From the NCBI GenBank assembly GCA_040385825.1, contig JAZKGQ010000009.1, positions 263,257 through 327,256 on the forward strand: a DNA stretch of 64,000 nt. The letters are read 5' to 3'. Source of the DNA: JANNNF01 sp040385825. Its GTDB lineage: Bacteria; Pseudomonadota; Alphaproteobacteria; Rhodobacterales; Rhodobacteraceae. Below are positions 20,101 to 27,129 of this stretch, piece by piece. Every line of letters begins with the position of its first letter. Positions within the stretch are counted from its first letter, which is position 1. The notes below the pieces were generated by a model. That model was not told where the DNA came from. It saw only the letters and a list, made by a program, of their open reading frames with translations, and ran no database searches. Position numbers and translations under genes: made by a program.

Positions 20101-20559
20101 TTCGAGCAGGTGAATGCCAATTTCGGCACCCTGTTCACCCATCTGTTCGGCGGTGGCGAGGCGCGGCTGGTGCTGGTGGAATCCGATGATCCGCTGGACG
20201 CGGGGCTGGAGATCATGTGCCAACCGCCCGGCAAGAAGCTGAGCGTGCTGAGCCTGTTGTCAGGGGGCGAGCAGACCCTGACCGCGATGGCTCTGATCTT
20301 TGCCGTATTCCTTGCCAACCCCGCGCCGATCTGTGTGCTGGACGAAGTGGACGCGCCGCTGGACGATGCCAACGTGACGCGGTTCTGCGATCTGCTGGAC
20401 GAAATGACCCGCCGCACCGAAACCCGGTTCCTGATCATCACCCACCACGCGGTGACAATGGCGCGGATGGACCGGCTGTTTGGCGTGACGATGGCGGAAC
20501 AGGGGGTCAGCCAGTTGGTGTCGGTCGATCTGAAAAAGGCCGAGGCGCTGGTGGCATGA
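17104..20559 (+). CDS. smc: Chromosome segregation protein SMC
   Basis: SMC is the long ATPase that forms the bacterial condensin ring with ScpA and ScpB and compacts chromosomal DNA. The 1151-residue protein has all parts in order: Walker A GPNGCGKSN at residues 31-39, a long Ala- and Glu-rich coiled coil, a hinge at about 514-625 (starting RLVVEPGYEKALGAAM), the returning coil, and the C-terminal head with signature LLSGGEQTLTAMA near 1050 and Walker B ICVLDEVDAPLDD near 1078. The start is GTG 17104, since the family N-terminus MRFTRLRLNGFKSF begins there; no strong ribosome binding site is visible. The stop overlaps the next gene by four bases. Confidence 0.97.
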   Translation: MRFTRLRLNGFKSFVDPTDLVIHEGLTGVVGPNGCGKSNLLEALRWVMGENRPTAMRGGGMEDVIFAGAATRGARHFAEVALVIDNQDRLAPSGFNDADSIEIVRRITRDAGSAYRANTRDVRARDVQMLFADASTGSHSPALVRQGQIAELINAKPKSRRRILEEAAGISGLYQRRHEAELKLQGTEANLLRVDDVLEALAQQLSVLTRQSRQAARYREIGEELRRAEGMLLYRRWREADLARAEADGLWRARLVAASVAESGARAASKAREAAEDALPARREEEAIAGAIVQRLSVQRDALGDQEARARAAIDTLRGRIDQLGRDMDREAGLNRDAGETITRLEWEVDQITRAHDGHDDRMAEAADAAREAGAVLTGHEAVLSDATEDAARLAARHQSAQRMLGDVRATLDKAEAEAGRARLAVAGADAALVAASEAFEAAEEAQEAAAELAEATEEALALAEEARADTQTREAEARGVRSEAEGEASALRAEVAALARLVDREAQAGSQLLDRLVVEPGYEKALGAAMADDLRAPEVAAEARSGWMRLADYDDPQPLPQGVQALAAFVQAPGVLARRLGQIGLVARADGFALQVALLPGQRLVSVQGDLWRWDGFRAGAEDAPSAAALRLQQLNRLVQIKRDLEDVAARADGARLAHEALQARLADLARADQMARDARRAADARVTEANRAGARAEADRSIAAGRLEAATLAVVRYADEAGAARLALAGAEAAVGDLPDVTTARGLVETARQTVEAARMAMMSRRSLADELRREGEARVRRRQEAVKELSGWRHRLETAEKRSAELAARRAETEEELEEASAAPEEIAIKREELSDAMEAAEARRRVAAEALAGAETALRDAQTAERDAERSAGEAREARARAEARLEAARETLVLAVERIREAADMGPEDLLLSLKVDADRMPDADTLDADVSRLKRQREALGAVNLRAEEDALSVKAEHDALAKEKGDLEEAVKKLRAGIAGLNREGRERLLTAFEQVNANFGTLFTHLFGGGEARLVLVESDDPLDAGLEIMCQPPGKKLSVLSLLSGGEQTLTAMALIFAVFLANPAPICVLDEVDAPLDDANVTRFCDLLDEMTRRTETRFLIITHHAVTMARMDRLFGVTMAEQGVSQLVSVDLKKAEALVA

Positions 20560-20897
20560 TCGCGGCTTTGCAGGCGGCAGGCTTTGCCGGGGTCGAGGAT
20601 GTGGGCGGTGTGATCCATGCGCGGCTGACGGCTGTGTCGGGCGAGTTTACCGTGACTGCGGTGGCGGATGGCTGGCAGGCGGCGCTGTGCTGGCCGGTGC
20701 GGGCAACTGTCGCACAGATGGCGGGTTGGACCGCGGCCCACCCCCGCGCGCCAATGGATATCTGGCAGGGTGAAACCCGCATCGTGATGCAGGTGGCCCC
20801 GCAAGATTTGGCCCTGTGGGCCGCACTGGCCGAAGAGATGGTGGCCCGATGCGTGCGCTGGCGGCGAATGCAGCGCGCCCCCGGCGAAGGCAACTGA
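20556..20897 (+). CDS. Small uncharacterised protein coupled to smc
   Basis: A 113-residue protein starting at an ATG that overlaps the smc stop (ATGA), so it is probably translated together with SMC. It begins MIAALQAAGFAGVEDVGG and contains DGWQAALCWPVRATVAQM and a basic C-terminus (RCVRWRRMQRAPGEGN). There is no signal peptide or membrane segment. I do not recognise a family. Coupling suggests a role near chromosome organisation, but that is inference from position only. Confidence 0.65.
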   Translation: MIAALQAAGFAGVEDVGGVIHARLTAVSGEFTVTAVADGWQAALCWPVRATVAQMAGWTAAHPRAPMDIWQGETRIVMQVAPQDLALWAALAEEMVARCVRWRRMQRAPGEGN

Positions 20898-20968
20898 CCG
20901 CCGATAACCCGGTGTTAACCATCGCCCGCTACCCCTGTGGATGCCGCAACCCTTTGCGGTGTCAGGGG

Positions 20969-21067
20969 GTGATTGTACTGAAGGACGAGTCTTATCGTAA
21001 GTGGATGGTGGCCATAGCGGCGGCAACGCTGATCGTAACCATCATCCGCCTTTGGACAGGGGCGTAA
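20969..21067 (+). CDS. Possible 32-residue single-pass membrane protein
   Basis: A short frame with GTG at 20969 (after AGGGGG) or CTG at 20978 reads a charged head LKDESYRKW followed by a hydrophobic stretch MVAIAAATLIVTIIRLW, typical of a tiny inner-membrane protein. It is followed 17 bases later by a strong terminator, which supports real transcription. The start is uncertain and no ATG lies before the hydrophobic part. No function can be given. Confidence 0.4.
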   Translation: MIVLKDESYRKWMVAIAAATLIVTIIRLWTGA

Positions 21068-21083
21068 GCCCTGAAACGAAGGA

Positions 21084-21113
21084 GACCCGGCGCGGGTGCA
21101 ACCGCGCCGGGTC
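21084..21113 (+). terminator. Rho-independent terminator
   Basis: GACCCGGCGCGG, a six-base loop GTGCAA, and CCGCGCCGGGTC form a perfect 12-base stem followed by ATTTGTTG. It closes the plus-strand unit that starts with smc or the small membrane protein. Confidence 0.85.
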
Positions 21114-21205
21114 ATTTGTTGAGTGATCAACTGAAAGACATCTATCGTATGCCCAAGATGATGCCGATTCCTTGCCAAAAAGTAAAGCATTGTCCGATTT
21201 GATGG

Positions 21206-21766
21206 TTAACCGCCCCGGCGCAGTACCTGAATACGGTCGGCAAGCCCCACTTCGCCATCTTGCTCGACCGCACACAGAATGCCGCGCAGCCGCAGCGTGG
21301 GGTGGCCGGGGGCCACGATCCAGGCTTTCGCCTCGGCCCCGTAGCGGACTTTCCACTTCACGCAGCCATCGTTGAACACCGACGACACCCGCAAGACGGC
21401 GCTGCCGACTTGCAGCAGACTGCCCTCGGGCAGGTTGGCCTCGGATGTGTCCAGATCGGCCACGATGGGGTCGCCGGGGTGCGGTTGGCTGCGGTCGCGC
21501 CAGACCAGATCCAGCACGCGGGTCGGCAGGATGGACACCTGAATGGCGGGGTCGGGGCTGCCGTCGGGCAGGCGCAGCCATGGCGCGTCCAGCCAGCGGT
21601 CGCCGGGAATGCCCTGATCGCGGGTCAGGGTCAGGCGGTCGGGAAAGCTGCGCTGGTTGACAGCGGGGCGGGTGCAGAAGCCGTGGATCGGCGCATCCGT
21701 CCTGGGGGCATTCAGGACATCGGGCAGGGCGGCTGCCAGTTCGGCGGCGGTAACGGGGTGTGGCAT
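21206..21766 (-). CDS. MOSC-domain-like protein
   Basis: The 186-residue protein shows features of the MOSC (molybdenum cofactor sulfurase C-terminal) fold: FPDRLTLTRDQGIPGDRWLD near residue 42, EGSLLQVGSAVLRVSSV and a single Cys in VFNDGCVKWKVRYG, the possible sulfur carrier. ATG 21766 has a GAGGAACC ribosome binding site; an in-frame extension upstream is unlikely because it would run into cobD. It follows cobD by 11 bases on the same strand and so is probably in the cobalamin operon, though a role in cobalamin synthesis is not implied by the domain. The family call is tentative. Confidence 0.6.
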   Translation of the reverse strand: MPHPVTAAELAAALPDVLNAPRTDAPIHGFCTRPAVNQRSFPDRLTLTRDQGIPGDRWLDAPWLRLPDGSPDPAIQVSILPTRVLDLVWRDRSQPHPGDPIVADLDTSEANLPEGSLLQVGSAVLRVSSVFNDGCVKWKVRYGAEAKAWIVAPGHPTLRLRGILCAVEQDGEVGLADRIQVLRRGG

Positions 21767-21777
21767 CGCGGGGTTCC

Positions 21778-22683
21778 TCAGACAATCATCGCCAGTATGA
21801 CCACAATTCCCAGCACCGCCACCCAGGATCGCCACAGGGCAGTCACGGCACTGTCAACCTCGGCTTCATCAATCGTGCGCAGACCTTCGGGGTAGACCCA
21901 GGGGAAATCCTGCCGCACCCCGTTATAGCTGCGCGGGCCGGACAGGGCGACGTTCAGCACCATGGCCATCGCGGCCTCGGGCCAGCCTGCGTTCGGGCTG
22001 CGGTGCAGCGGGGCATCGCGCAGGATGGGCTTCCAGTTCAGGTTGAAATGCGACAGCGCGATCAGTGCGGCAGACAGGCGGGCAGGGATCAGGTTCAGCA
22101 GGTCGTCAAACCGGGCGGCGGCCCAGCCGAACTGTTCGTGGCGGGGGGTACGGTGGCCGATCATGCTGTCGGCGGTGTTGGTGATCTTGTACAAAAGCAG
22201 CCCCGGCAGACCTGCCACCACATACCAGAAGATCGGCGCCACCACACCATCCGAGAAATTCTCGGCCGCACTTTCGATCGCGGCACGGGCCACGCCCGGA
22301 TGATCAAGCTGCGCCGTATCGCGGCCCACGATCATCGCCACCGCCCGGCGGCCTTCGTCCAGCGACACCCGCAGACCATCGGCCACAGCCCTCACATGGT
22401 CCACCAGACTGCGCTGCGCCAGCAGCACGGCGACGGTCAGGCCTTCCAGCACGCCGAAATCCGGGATCAGGTGGATCAGCCGGCCCAGGGCAACCGCCCC
22501 GACGGCCAGCAGCAGCATGACTGCCACGCCCTTGGCCCTTTGCCACGCGCCGGTGTTCAGCCGCCGGTCCAGCCAGTCGACTGCCCGCCCCATCAGCACG
22601 GCGGGGTGGGGATAGCGGTCCCAGATCTGCCTGGGTTCGCCCAAGGCCGCGTCGATCAGCATGGCAAGGATCAGCGGTATCAT
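21778..22683 (-). CDS. cobD: Adenosylcobinamide-phosphate synthase (CobD/CbiB), membrane
   Basis: CobD/CbiB attaches the aminopropanol phosphate side chain to adenosylcobyric acid, a late step of vitamin B12 synthesis at the inner membrane. The 301-residue protein begins with the family hallmark LAMLIDAALGEPRQIWDRYPHP, with VLMGRAVDWLDRRLN after it. The characteristic IESAAENFSDGVVAPIFWY and KITNTADSMIGHRTPR lie in the middle. Several hydrophobic segments are visible. Its start overlaps the cobC stop by four bases, so the two enzymes are coupled: CobC supplies the aminopropanol phosphate that CobD uses. Confidence 0.95.
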   Translation of the reverse strand: MIPLILAMLIDAALGEPRQIWDRYPHPAVLMGRAVDWLDRRLNTGAWQRAKGVAVMLLLAVGAVALGRLIHLIPDFGVLEGLTVAVLLAQRSLVDHVRAVADGLRVSLDEGRRAVAMIVGRDTAQLDHPGVARAAIESAAENFSDGVVAPIFWYVVAGLPGLLLYKITNTADSMIGHRTPRHEQFGWAAARFDDLLNLIPARLSAALIALSHFNLNWKPILRDAPLHRSPNAGWPEAAMAMVLNVALSGPRSYNGVRQDFPWVYPEGLRTIDEAEVDSAVTALWRSWVAVLGIVVILAMIV

Positions 22684-23618
22684 TGCAGCGCCCTTTCAAG
22701 ACGGGTCCATCCCTGCGCATCGCCCGGCAAGCCAAGGCGCAGCCATGTGCCGGAATAAGGGAAAACCCGTGTCCAGATGTGATGCCGGGCCAGCCGGGTT
22801 TGCCATGCGGCGGCGTCCGCCACCTCATACAGGCGAAACAGCGGCGTGCCCCCGGCAACCCCGGCCCCGGCGCGGGTCATCAGGGCATCCAGCCGGGCCG
22901 CATCGGTGGCCAGCCTTGTGCGGGTGGCATCCGCCCAGGCCCGGTCCTTCAGCGCCGCCGTGCCAATGGCAATCGCGGGGCCGGACACCGCCCAGGGGCC
23001 AAGCGTCGCGGCCAGCCGCGCGATCAGGGCCGGATCCCCGATGGCAAAGCCAAGCCGCGCCCCCGCAAGGCCCCAGAACTTGCCAAAGCTTTTCAGGATC
23101 ACGGTGCCGGGGCGGGCGCTGTGCGCGATGTGGCTGGCAGCGGGGGTGATGTCGCAAAAGCTTTCGTCGATGATGCGGAAGGCGGCATCGGGGGCCGGGT
23201 GCAGGCGGCCATCGGGGTTGTTGGGGTGGACGATCACGCAGGCCTCGGCCCGGTCGGTCACGCGCCAGCCCTGGGCGGCAAAGCTGCGGGCGTGTTCGTT
23301 GTAGGTCGGGCCAGAGATCACGACATCCCCGGCGGGGCGCAGCGTGGGGATGCGCGCGATCAGGGCTGACGCTCCCGGCGCGGCAAGAACGGCGGCGGCA
23401 TCGGGCACTTGCCAGAACGACCGCGCCGCAGCCTCCAGCGCCGCAAAGGCGGCGGCGTCGGGCAGGGCGGTCCAGGCATCGGCAGGCAGCGGAGGGAGCG
23501 GGTAGGGGCAGGGGTTGATCCCGGTGGACAGATCCAGCCAATCGGCGCGCCCTGCGCCAAAGCGCGCCGCCGCGGCATCTATGCCGCCGCCGTGATCAGG
23601 CGTTTCGCTGATTCGCAT
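22680..23618 (-). CDS. cobC: Threonine-phosphate decarboxylase (CobC/CobD-Salmonella type), PLP enzyme
   Basis: This fold-type I PLP enzyme decarboxylates L-threonine phosphate to the aminopropanol phosphate used in cobalamin. Motifs are LDLSTGINPCPYPLPPLP near residue 25, APGASALIARIP, VHPNNPDGRLHP and the PLP-binding Lys in ILKSFGKFWGLAGARLGF. The ATG at 23618 gives 312 residues and the usual N-terminus with DHGGGIDAAAARFG; a much longer upstream frame is rejected. The 204 bases upstream are shared with a divergent gene, and I saw no cobalamin riboswitch box there. Confidence 0.9.
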   Translation of the reverse strand: MRISETPDHGGGIDAAAARFGAGRADWLDLSTGINPCPYPLPPLPADAWTALPDAAAFAALEAAARSFWQVPDAAAVLAAPGASALIARIPTLRPAGDVVISGPTYNEHARSFAAQGWRVTDRAEACVIVHPNNPDGRLHPAPDAAFRIIDESFCDITPAASHIAHSARPGTVILKSFGKFWGLAGARLGFAIGDPALIARLAATLGPWAVSGPAIAIGTAALKDRAWADATRTRLATDAARLDALMTRAGAGVAGGTPLFRLYEVADAAAWQTRLARHHIWTRVFPYSGTWLRLGLPGDAQGWTRLERALQ

Positions 23619-23822
23619 CTCCTGCCCCCAAAGACCCCGGAACTTTGGTCCAGAAAGCGCAAACTTTGTGGCAAGGCAATGCAGTCTGCGCACCCGAAGG
23701 CCACGACTTGTGACAAAGCGGCGACAGTGCGCAACGCAACGTTGTATCTTCACACAGGCTTCACACAGCGCCTTGATTTTAAGCGCAACGGGCGCAGACT
23801 TGACCCGTGGGTGGAGGTGAAG

Positions 23823-24176
23823 ATGCTGGAGTTCTTGCCAAAAGAGGTGCGTGAGGGGCTGGAGGCCGCGCGCAAACGCGATCTGAAGAAACGGTCCCGT
23901 CTGCGGGTTCAGGTCGGCGAGGCCGTCTATCCGGTGTTGCGCTTCTGGCACGATGGCTTTGCGCTGGACGCCGATTTTTCGCCCGCCAAACTGCGGGGGC
24001 TGGTCGATGTCTACGACGGGTCGCGCCACATCTTTCAGTGCCTGATCATGGCCTCGGGGATCGAGGGGGGCGAGCTGGTCTGCGATTTCAAGCGCGCCAC
24101 AGCCGTCACCGGACAGGCCCCGCTGGATTTCTGGAAGGATCCGGAACTGCCTGCCGGCTATCTGCCCCGGAACTGA
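23823..24176 (+). CDS. Uncharacterised 117-residue protein, faintly PilZ-like
   Basis: ATG 23823 lies five bases after a GGAGG ribosome binding site at 23813-23817. The protein begins MLEFLPKEVREGLEAARKR and has a basic patch KRDLKKRSRLRVQVG followed by a beta-rich part with VYPVLRFWHDGFALDADF. The order of a basic RxxxR-like stretch and a D-x-S-like turn (DADFSP) is reminiscent of c-di-GMP-binding PilZ domains, but the match is weak. It is divergent from cobC and ends at a bidirectional terminator. No firm function. Confidence 0.6.
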   Translation: MLEFLPKEVREGLEAARKRDLKKRSRLRVQVGEAVYPVLRFWHDGFALDADFSPAKLRGLVDVYDGSRHIFQCLIMASGIEGGELVCDFKRATAVTGQAPLDFWKDPELPAGYLPRN

Positions 24177-24206
24177 AGTTTGCGTATCTGGTTTTCAGGG
24201 TTTCGG

Positions 24207-24230
24207 GGCGGAGTTTTCAAAAACTCCGCC
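24207..24230. terminator. Bidirectional terminator hairpin
   Basis: GGCGGAGTTTT and AAAACTCCGCC form an 11-base perfect stem with a two-base loop between two convergent genes. The stem carries T-runs in both directions, so it can end transcription from either side. Confidence 0.8.
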
Positions 24231-24252
24231 TCACTGGTGCGGCAAGCGCGTT

Positions 24253-25425
24253 TTATTGCAGGTCGGCAAAGGCCTTTTGCAGCCGGGCCACGGCCTCGAC
24301 CACCTGCGCACGCGGGCAGGCGATGTTGATGCGCAGGAAACTGTCGCCGCCCGCCCCAAAGCTGGCCCCGTGGTTGGTGGCGATCCTTGCCCCCTTCTGC
24401 ACCCGGTCGATGAATTCGGCGGGGGCCATGCCGGTGCCGGAAAAATCGACCCAGGACAGGTAGGTTGCCTCCAGCGGCATCGACCGCACGCCCGGAATGG
24501 CGGCAACGCCTGCGTCCAGCACCTGGCGGTTGCCGTGCAGATAGGCCATCAGATCATCAACCCAGACCGCCCCTTCCGGCGAATAGGCCGCCGTCGCCAT
24601 GAACAGGCCAAAGGAGTTGGGCGAGATGCCGAAGGCGTTCATCCGGTCGGCAAAGCGTTTGTGCAGGGCGGGGTCGGCGATGATCACGTTGCCGGAATGG
24701 GCGCCTGCGATGTTGAAGGTCTTGGTGGTGGCGGTCATCATCACCAGACGGTCGGCGATGTCTGGCGCGGCCACCGCCATCGGCGTGTGGGTGTGGCCGG
24801 GATAGACCAGATCGTGGTGAATTTCATCTGACACCAGGATCAGGTCGTGGCGTTTGCAGAAGGCCGCGAGTTGTACCAGTTCGTCGCGCGTCCAGACCCG
24901 GCCCCCCGGATTGTGCGGCGAGCAGAACACCAGCATCGTCTCTGCCCCCGTCATCTGGGCGTCCCAGGCGTCGAAGTCCATCTCGTAGCGCCCGGCCACA
25001 TTGGCCAGTTGGCATTCCACCACCGCGCGCCCCGCCGCTTTGATCACGCGGGCAAAGGCGTGGTACACGGGCGTCATCAGCACCACCCCGTCGCCGGGTT
25101 TGGTAAATGCGTCCACGCACATCGAGGTGCCATGCACCAGACCATGGGTGGTAAAGATCTGCGATCGTTCCACCGCCCAGCCATGCCGCGTCGCCATCCA
25201 CCAGCGGATCGCATCCAGATAGTCGGCATCATCGCCGTAATAGCCATAGATGCCATGGGCCGTCATCCGCTCCAGTGCCGTCTGCACACAGGCTGGCGGG
25301 CGAAACTCCATATCCGCGACCCACATGGCGATGCCGTCCTGCGCGGGCACGCCGTACAGCTTTTCCATCATGTCCCATTTGACGGAATGGGTGCCGATAC
25401 GGGAAACAGGGAAATCAAAGCTCAT
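24253..25425 (-). CDS. patB: PatB/MalY-type PLP aminotransferase, probable cystathionine beta-lyase
   Basis: MalY/PatB enzymes split C-S bonds, releasing homocysteine from cystathionine, and some have regulatory roles. Family blocks are RIGTHSVKWDMMEKLYG near the start, MWVADMEFRPP, YGYYGDD, CSPHNPGGRVW, LVSDEIHHDLVYPGH and the PLP-Lys stretch TATTKTFNIAGAHSGN. ATG 25425 gives the usual MSFDFPVSRIGTH start and 390 residues; an upstream ATG at 25488 would give 411 residues but has AGGA touching the codon. It is convergent with the PilZ-like gene and divergent from def. Confidence 0.88.
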   Translation of the reverse strand: MSFDFPVSRIGTHSVKWDMMEKLYGVPAQDGIAMWVADMEFRPPACVQTALERMTAHGIYGYYGDDADYLDAIRWWMATRHGWAVERSQIFTTHGLVHGTSMCVDAFTKPGDGVVLMTPVYHAFARVIKAAGRAVVECQLANVAGRYEMDFDAWDAQMTGAETMLVFCSPHNPGGRVWTRDELVQLAAFCKRHDLILVSDEIHHDLVYPGHTHTPMAVAAPDIADRLVMMTATTKTFNIAGAHSGNVIIADPALHKRFADRMNAFGISPNSFGLFMATAAYSPEGAVWVDDLMAYLHGNRQVLDAGVAAIPGVRSMPLEATYLSWVDFSGTGMAPAEFIDRVQKGARIATNHGASFGAGGDSFLRINIACPRAQVVEAVARLQKAFADLQ

Positions 25426-25634
25426 CTGGGGTCCGTCGGGTTGTGGGGGATGGAAGTTCTGAATACTTTGGTCGTATTGGAAAGTCATTCCTGATTTTTT
25501 ATCACAGACGGAACATTGTGGCGCGATTTATCAAAAAGATGGAACTTTCGCCCATCGCATCGGTCTGTCCGCCCACGCCGCCCGGTCTGCCTGCCCCTCT
25601 TGCACGAAAACGGCCTGCCGCGTAAATCCCTTGC

Positions 25635-26147
25635 ATGATCCGCTCCATCCTTATCCACCCCGACCCGCGCCTGAAAAAGTCCTGTGATCCGGTTGCCGAG
25701 ATCACCGATGATCTGCGCGTACTGGCGCGGGACATGCTGGACACCATGTATGACGCGCCGGGCATCGGGCTTGCAGCCCCGCAGGTCGGCGTGATGCGCC
25801 GTCTGATCGTGATGGACTGCATCAAGGAAGGCACCCCGCGCCCGATGGTCTTGCTGAACCCGGCGGTGGTCTGGGCGTCCGAGGATCTGGGCGTGTACGA
25901 GGAAGGGTGTCTGTCGATCCCCGACCAGTACGCCGAGGTGCGCCGCCCTGCCGAAGTGCGGGTGACATGGATGGATCTGGACGGGGCCATGCAGGAAGAA
26001 CAGTTCGCAGGCATCTGGGCCACCTGCGCGCAGCACGAGATCGACCATCTGGATGGCAAGCTGTTCATCGACTATCTTGGTCCGCTGAAGCGCCAGATGA
26101 TCACCCGCAAGATGGAAAAGCTGAAGCGCGAAATGGCGCGCGGCTGA
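25635..26147 (+). CDS. def: Peptide deformylase 1
   Basis: Peptide deformylase removes the formyl group from the N-terminal Met of new proteins. All three metal and catalytic motifs are intact: GIGLAAPQVG near residue 43, EEGCLSIP near 89 and QHEIDHLDG near 133. The length of 170 residues is standard for bacterial PDF. It is first in a row of three deformylase-type genes followed by fmt, with start/stop overlaps at each junction. This copy is the most typical one and is likely the main housekeeping enzyme. Confidence 0.97.
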   Translation: MIRSILIHPDPRLKKSCDPVAEITDDLRVLARDMLDTMYDAPGIGLAAPQVGVMRRLIVMDCIKEGTPRPMVLLNPAVVWASEDLGVYEEGCLSIPDQYAEVRRPAEVRVTWMDLDGAMQEEQFAGIWATCAQHEIDHLDGKLFIDYLGPLKRQMITRKMEKLKREMARG

Positions 26148-26635
26148 TGGCGGTGTTGCCTCTGCGGCTGTGGCCGGACCCGGTGCTGTCGGTGGTTTGC
26201 GCGCCCGTGGGCGCTGCGGATGTGCGGGCCTTGGCGTCGGATATGCTGGACACGATGTATCATCAGTATGGCCGGGGGCTGGCAGCGCCGCAGGTGGGGG
26301 TGGTGCAGACCCTGTTCGTGATGGATGCGGCGTGGAAGTCGGGCGATCCTGCGCCGATGGTGTGCGTGGACCCGGTGATCGTCTGGGCATGCGACACGCG
26401 GGCGGTCGGGCCGGAAGGCTGCCTGTCGATCCCCGGTGTGACGGCGCAGGTATCGCGCGCGGTAGCGGTGCGGCTGGCGTGGACGGACCTTGACGGTACG
26501 GCCTGGGAGGCTGCGTTTGACGGATTTGCCGCCGTGTGCATCCAGCACGAGATGGACCATCTGCGCGGCGTGGTGACGCTGGATCATCTGGATGCGGCGG
26601 CGCGGGCCTTGGCCGAAGTGGAGTATCAGGGATGA
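26147..26635 (+). CDS. Peptide deformylase 2
   Basis: A second deformylase of 162 residues whose ATG shares one base with the def1 stop (TGATG). The motifs remain complete: RGLAAPQVG, PEGCLSIPG and QHEMDHLRG, so Cys, both His and Glu are present and it should be active. It differs from copy 1 through much of the body and has a shorter C-terminus. Several bacteria carry a second PDF with other substrate preference; which applies here cannot be told from sequence. Confidence 0.92.
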   Translation: MAVLPLRLWPDPVLSVVCAPVGAADVRALASDMLDTMYHQYGRGLAAPQVGVVQTLFVMDAAWKSGDPAPMVCVDPVIVWACDTRAVGPEGCLSIPGVTAQVSRAVAVRLAWTDLDGTAWEAAFDGFAAVCIQHEMDHLRGVVTLDHLDAAARALAEVEYQG

Positions 26636-27129
26636 GGGTCTGTGTCCCGTACCCGAACGCCGTTCTGCGCACCCCGGCGCAGGATGTGGCTGCGATCACC
26701 GATGAGGTCCGCCAAATTTGGGCCGATATGGTTCAGGTGATGGAGGCGATGCCGGGCTATGGCCTTGCTGCCGTGCAGATCGGGGTGCCGTTGCGGCTGG
26801 CGGTGGTGGATTGTTCGGAAAGCCGGGGGCAGGTGGTGCGGATGGCCAATCCGGTGGTCCTGCACGCCAGCGGCCAGTTCCGCGAGCATGAAGAAGCCAG
26901 CCCCAACCTGCCCGGCGTGTCGGCGGTGATCCGCAGGCCGCGTGCGGTGACGGTGCGGTTTCTGAACGAAGATGGCGTGATGGAGGATCGCGATTTCGTC
27001 AACCTCTGGGCCACCAGCGCGCAACATCAGATCGACCATCTGGCGGGGCGGATGTATTTCGACCACCTGTCGCCCTTGAAGCGCAAGATGCTGATTGCGC
27101 GGGCCGCAAAGCTGCGGCATCGGCCATGA
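26632..27129 (+). CDS. Peptide deformylase-like protein, probably inactive
   Basis: The 165-residue protein has the deformylase fold and spacing, with GYGLAAVQIG at residues 42-51. The second motif, normally EGCLS, reads EEASPNLPG with Ser90 in place of the metal-binding Cys, and the third reads QHQIDH with Gln133 in place of the catalytic Glu. Both changes should remove or greatly weaken deformylase activity. The frame is intact and coupled to def2 (ATGA) and fmt (ATGA), so it is under selection as a protein. A ribosome-binding or regulatory role, or another reaction, is possible. Confidence 0.9.
   Translation: MRVCVPYPNAVLRTPAQDVAAITDEVRQIWADMVQVMEAMPGYGLAAVQIGVPLRLAVVDCSESRGQVVRMANPVVLHASGQFREHEEASPNLPGVSAVIRRPRAVTVRFLNEDGVMEDRDFVNLWATSAQHQIDHLAGRMYFDHLSPLKRKMLIARAAKLRHRP

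Noticed and set aside
19257..21026. Minus-strand frame of 589 codons opposite smc
   Set aside because: Ser/Arg/Ala-rich shadow of the SMC coiled coil; smc on the plus strand has complete family motifs.
23619..23822. Cobalamin riboswitch upstream of cobC
   Set aside because: No B12-box like GCCACTG or the surrounding conserved helices could be found on the minus strand.
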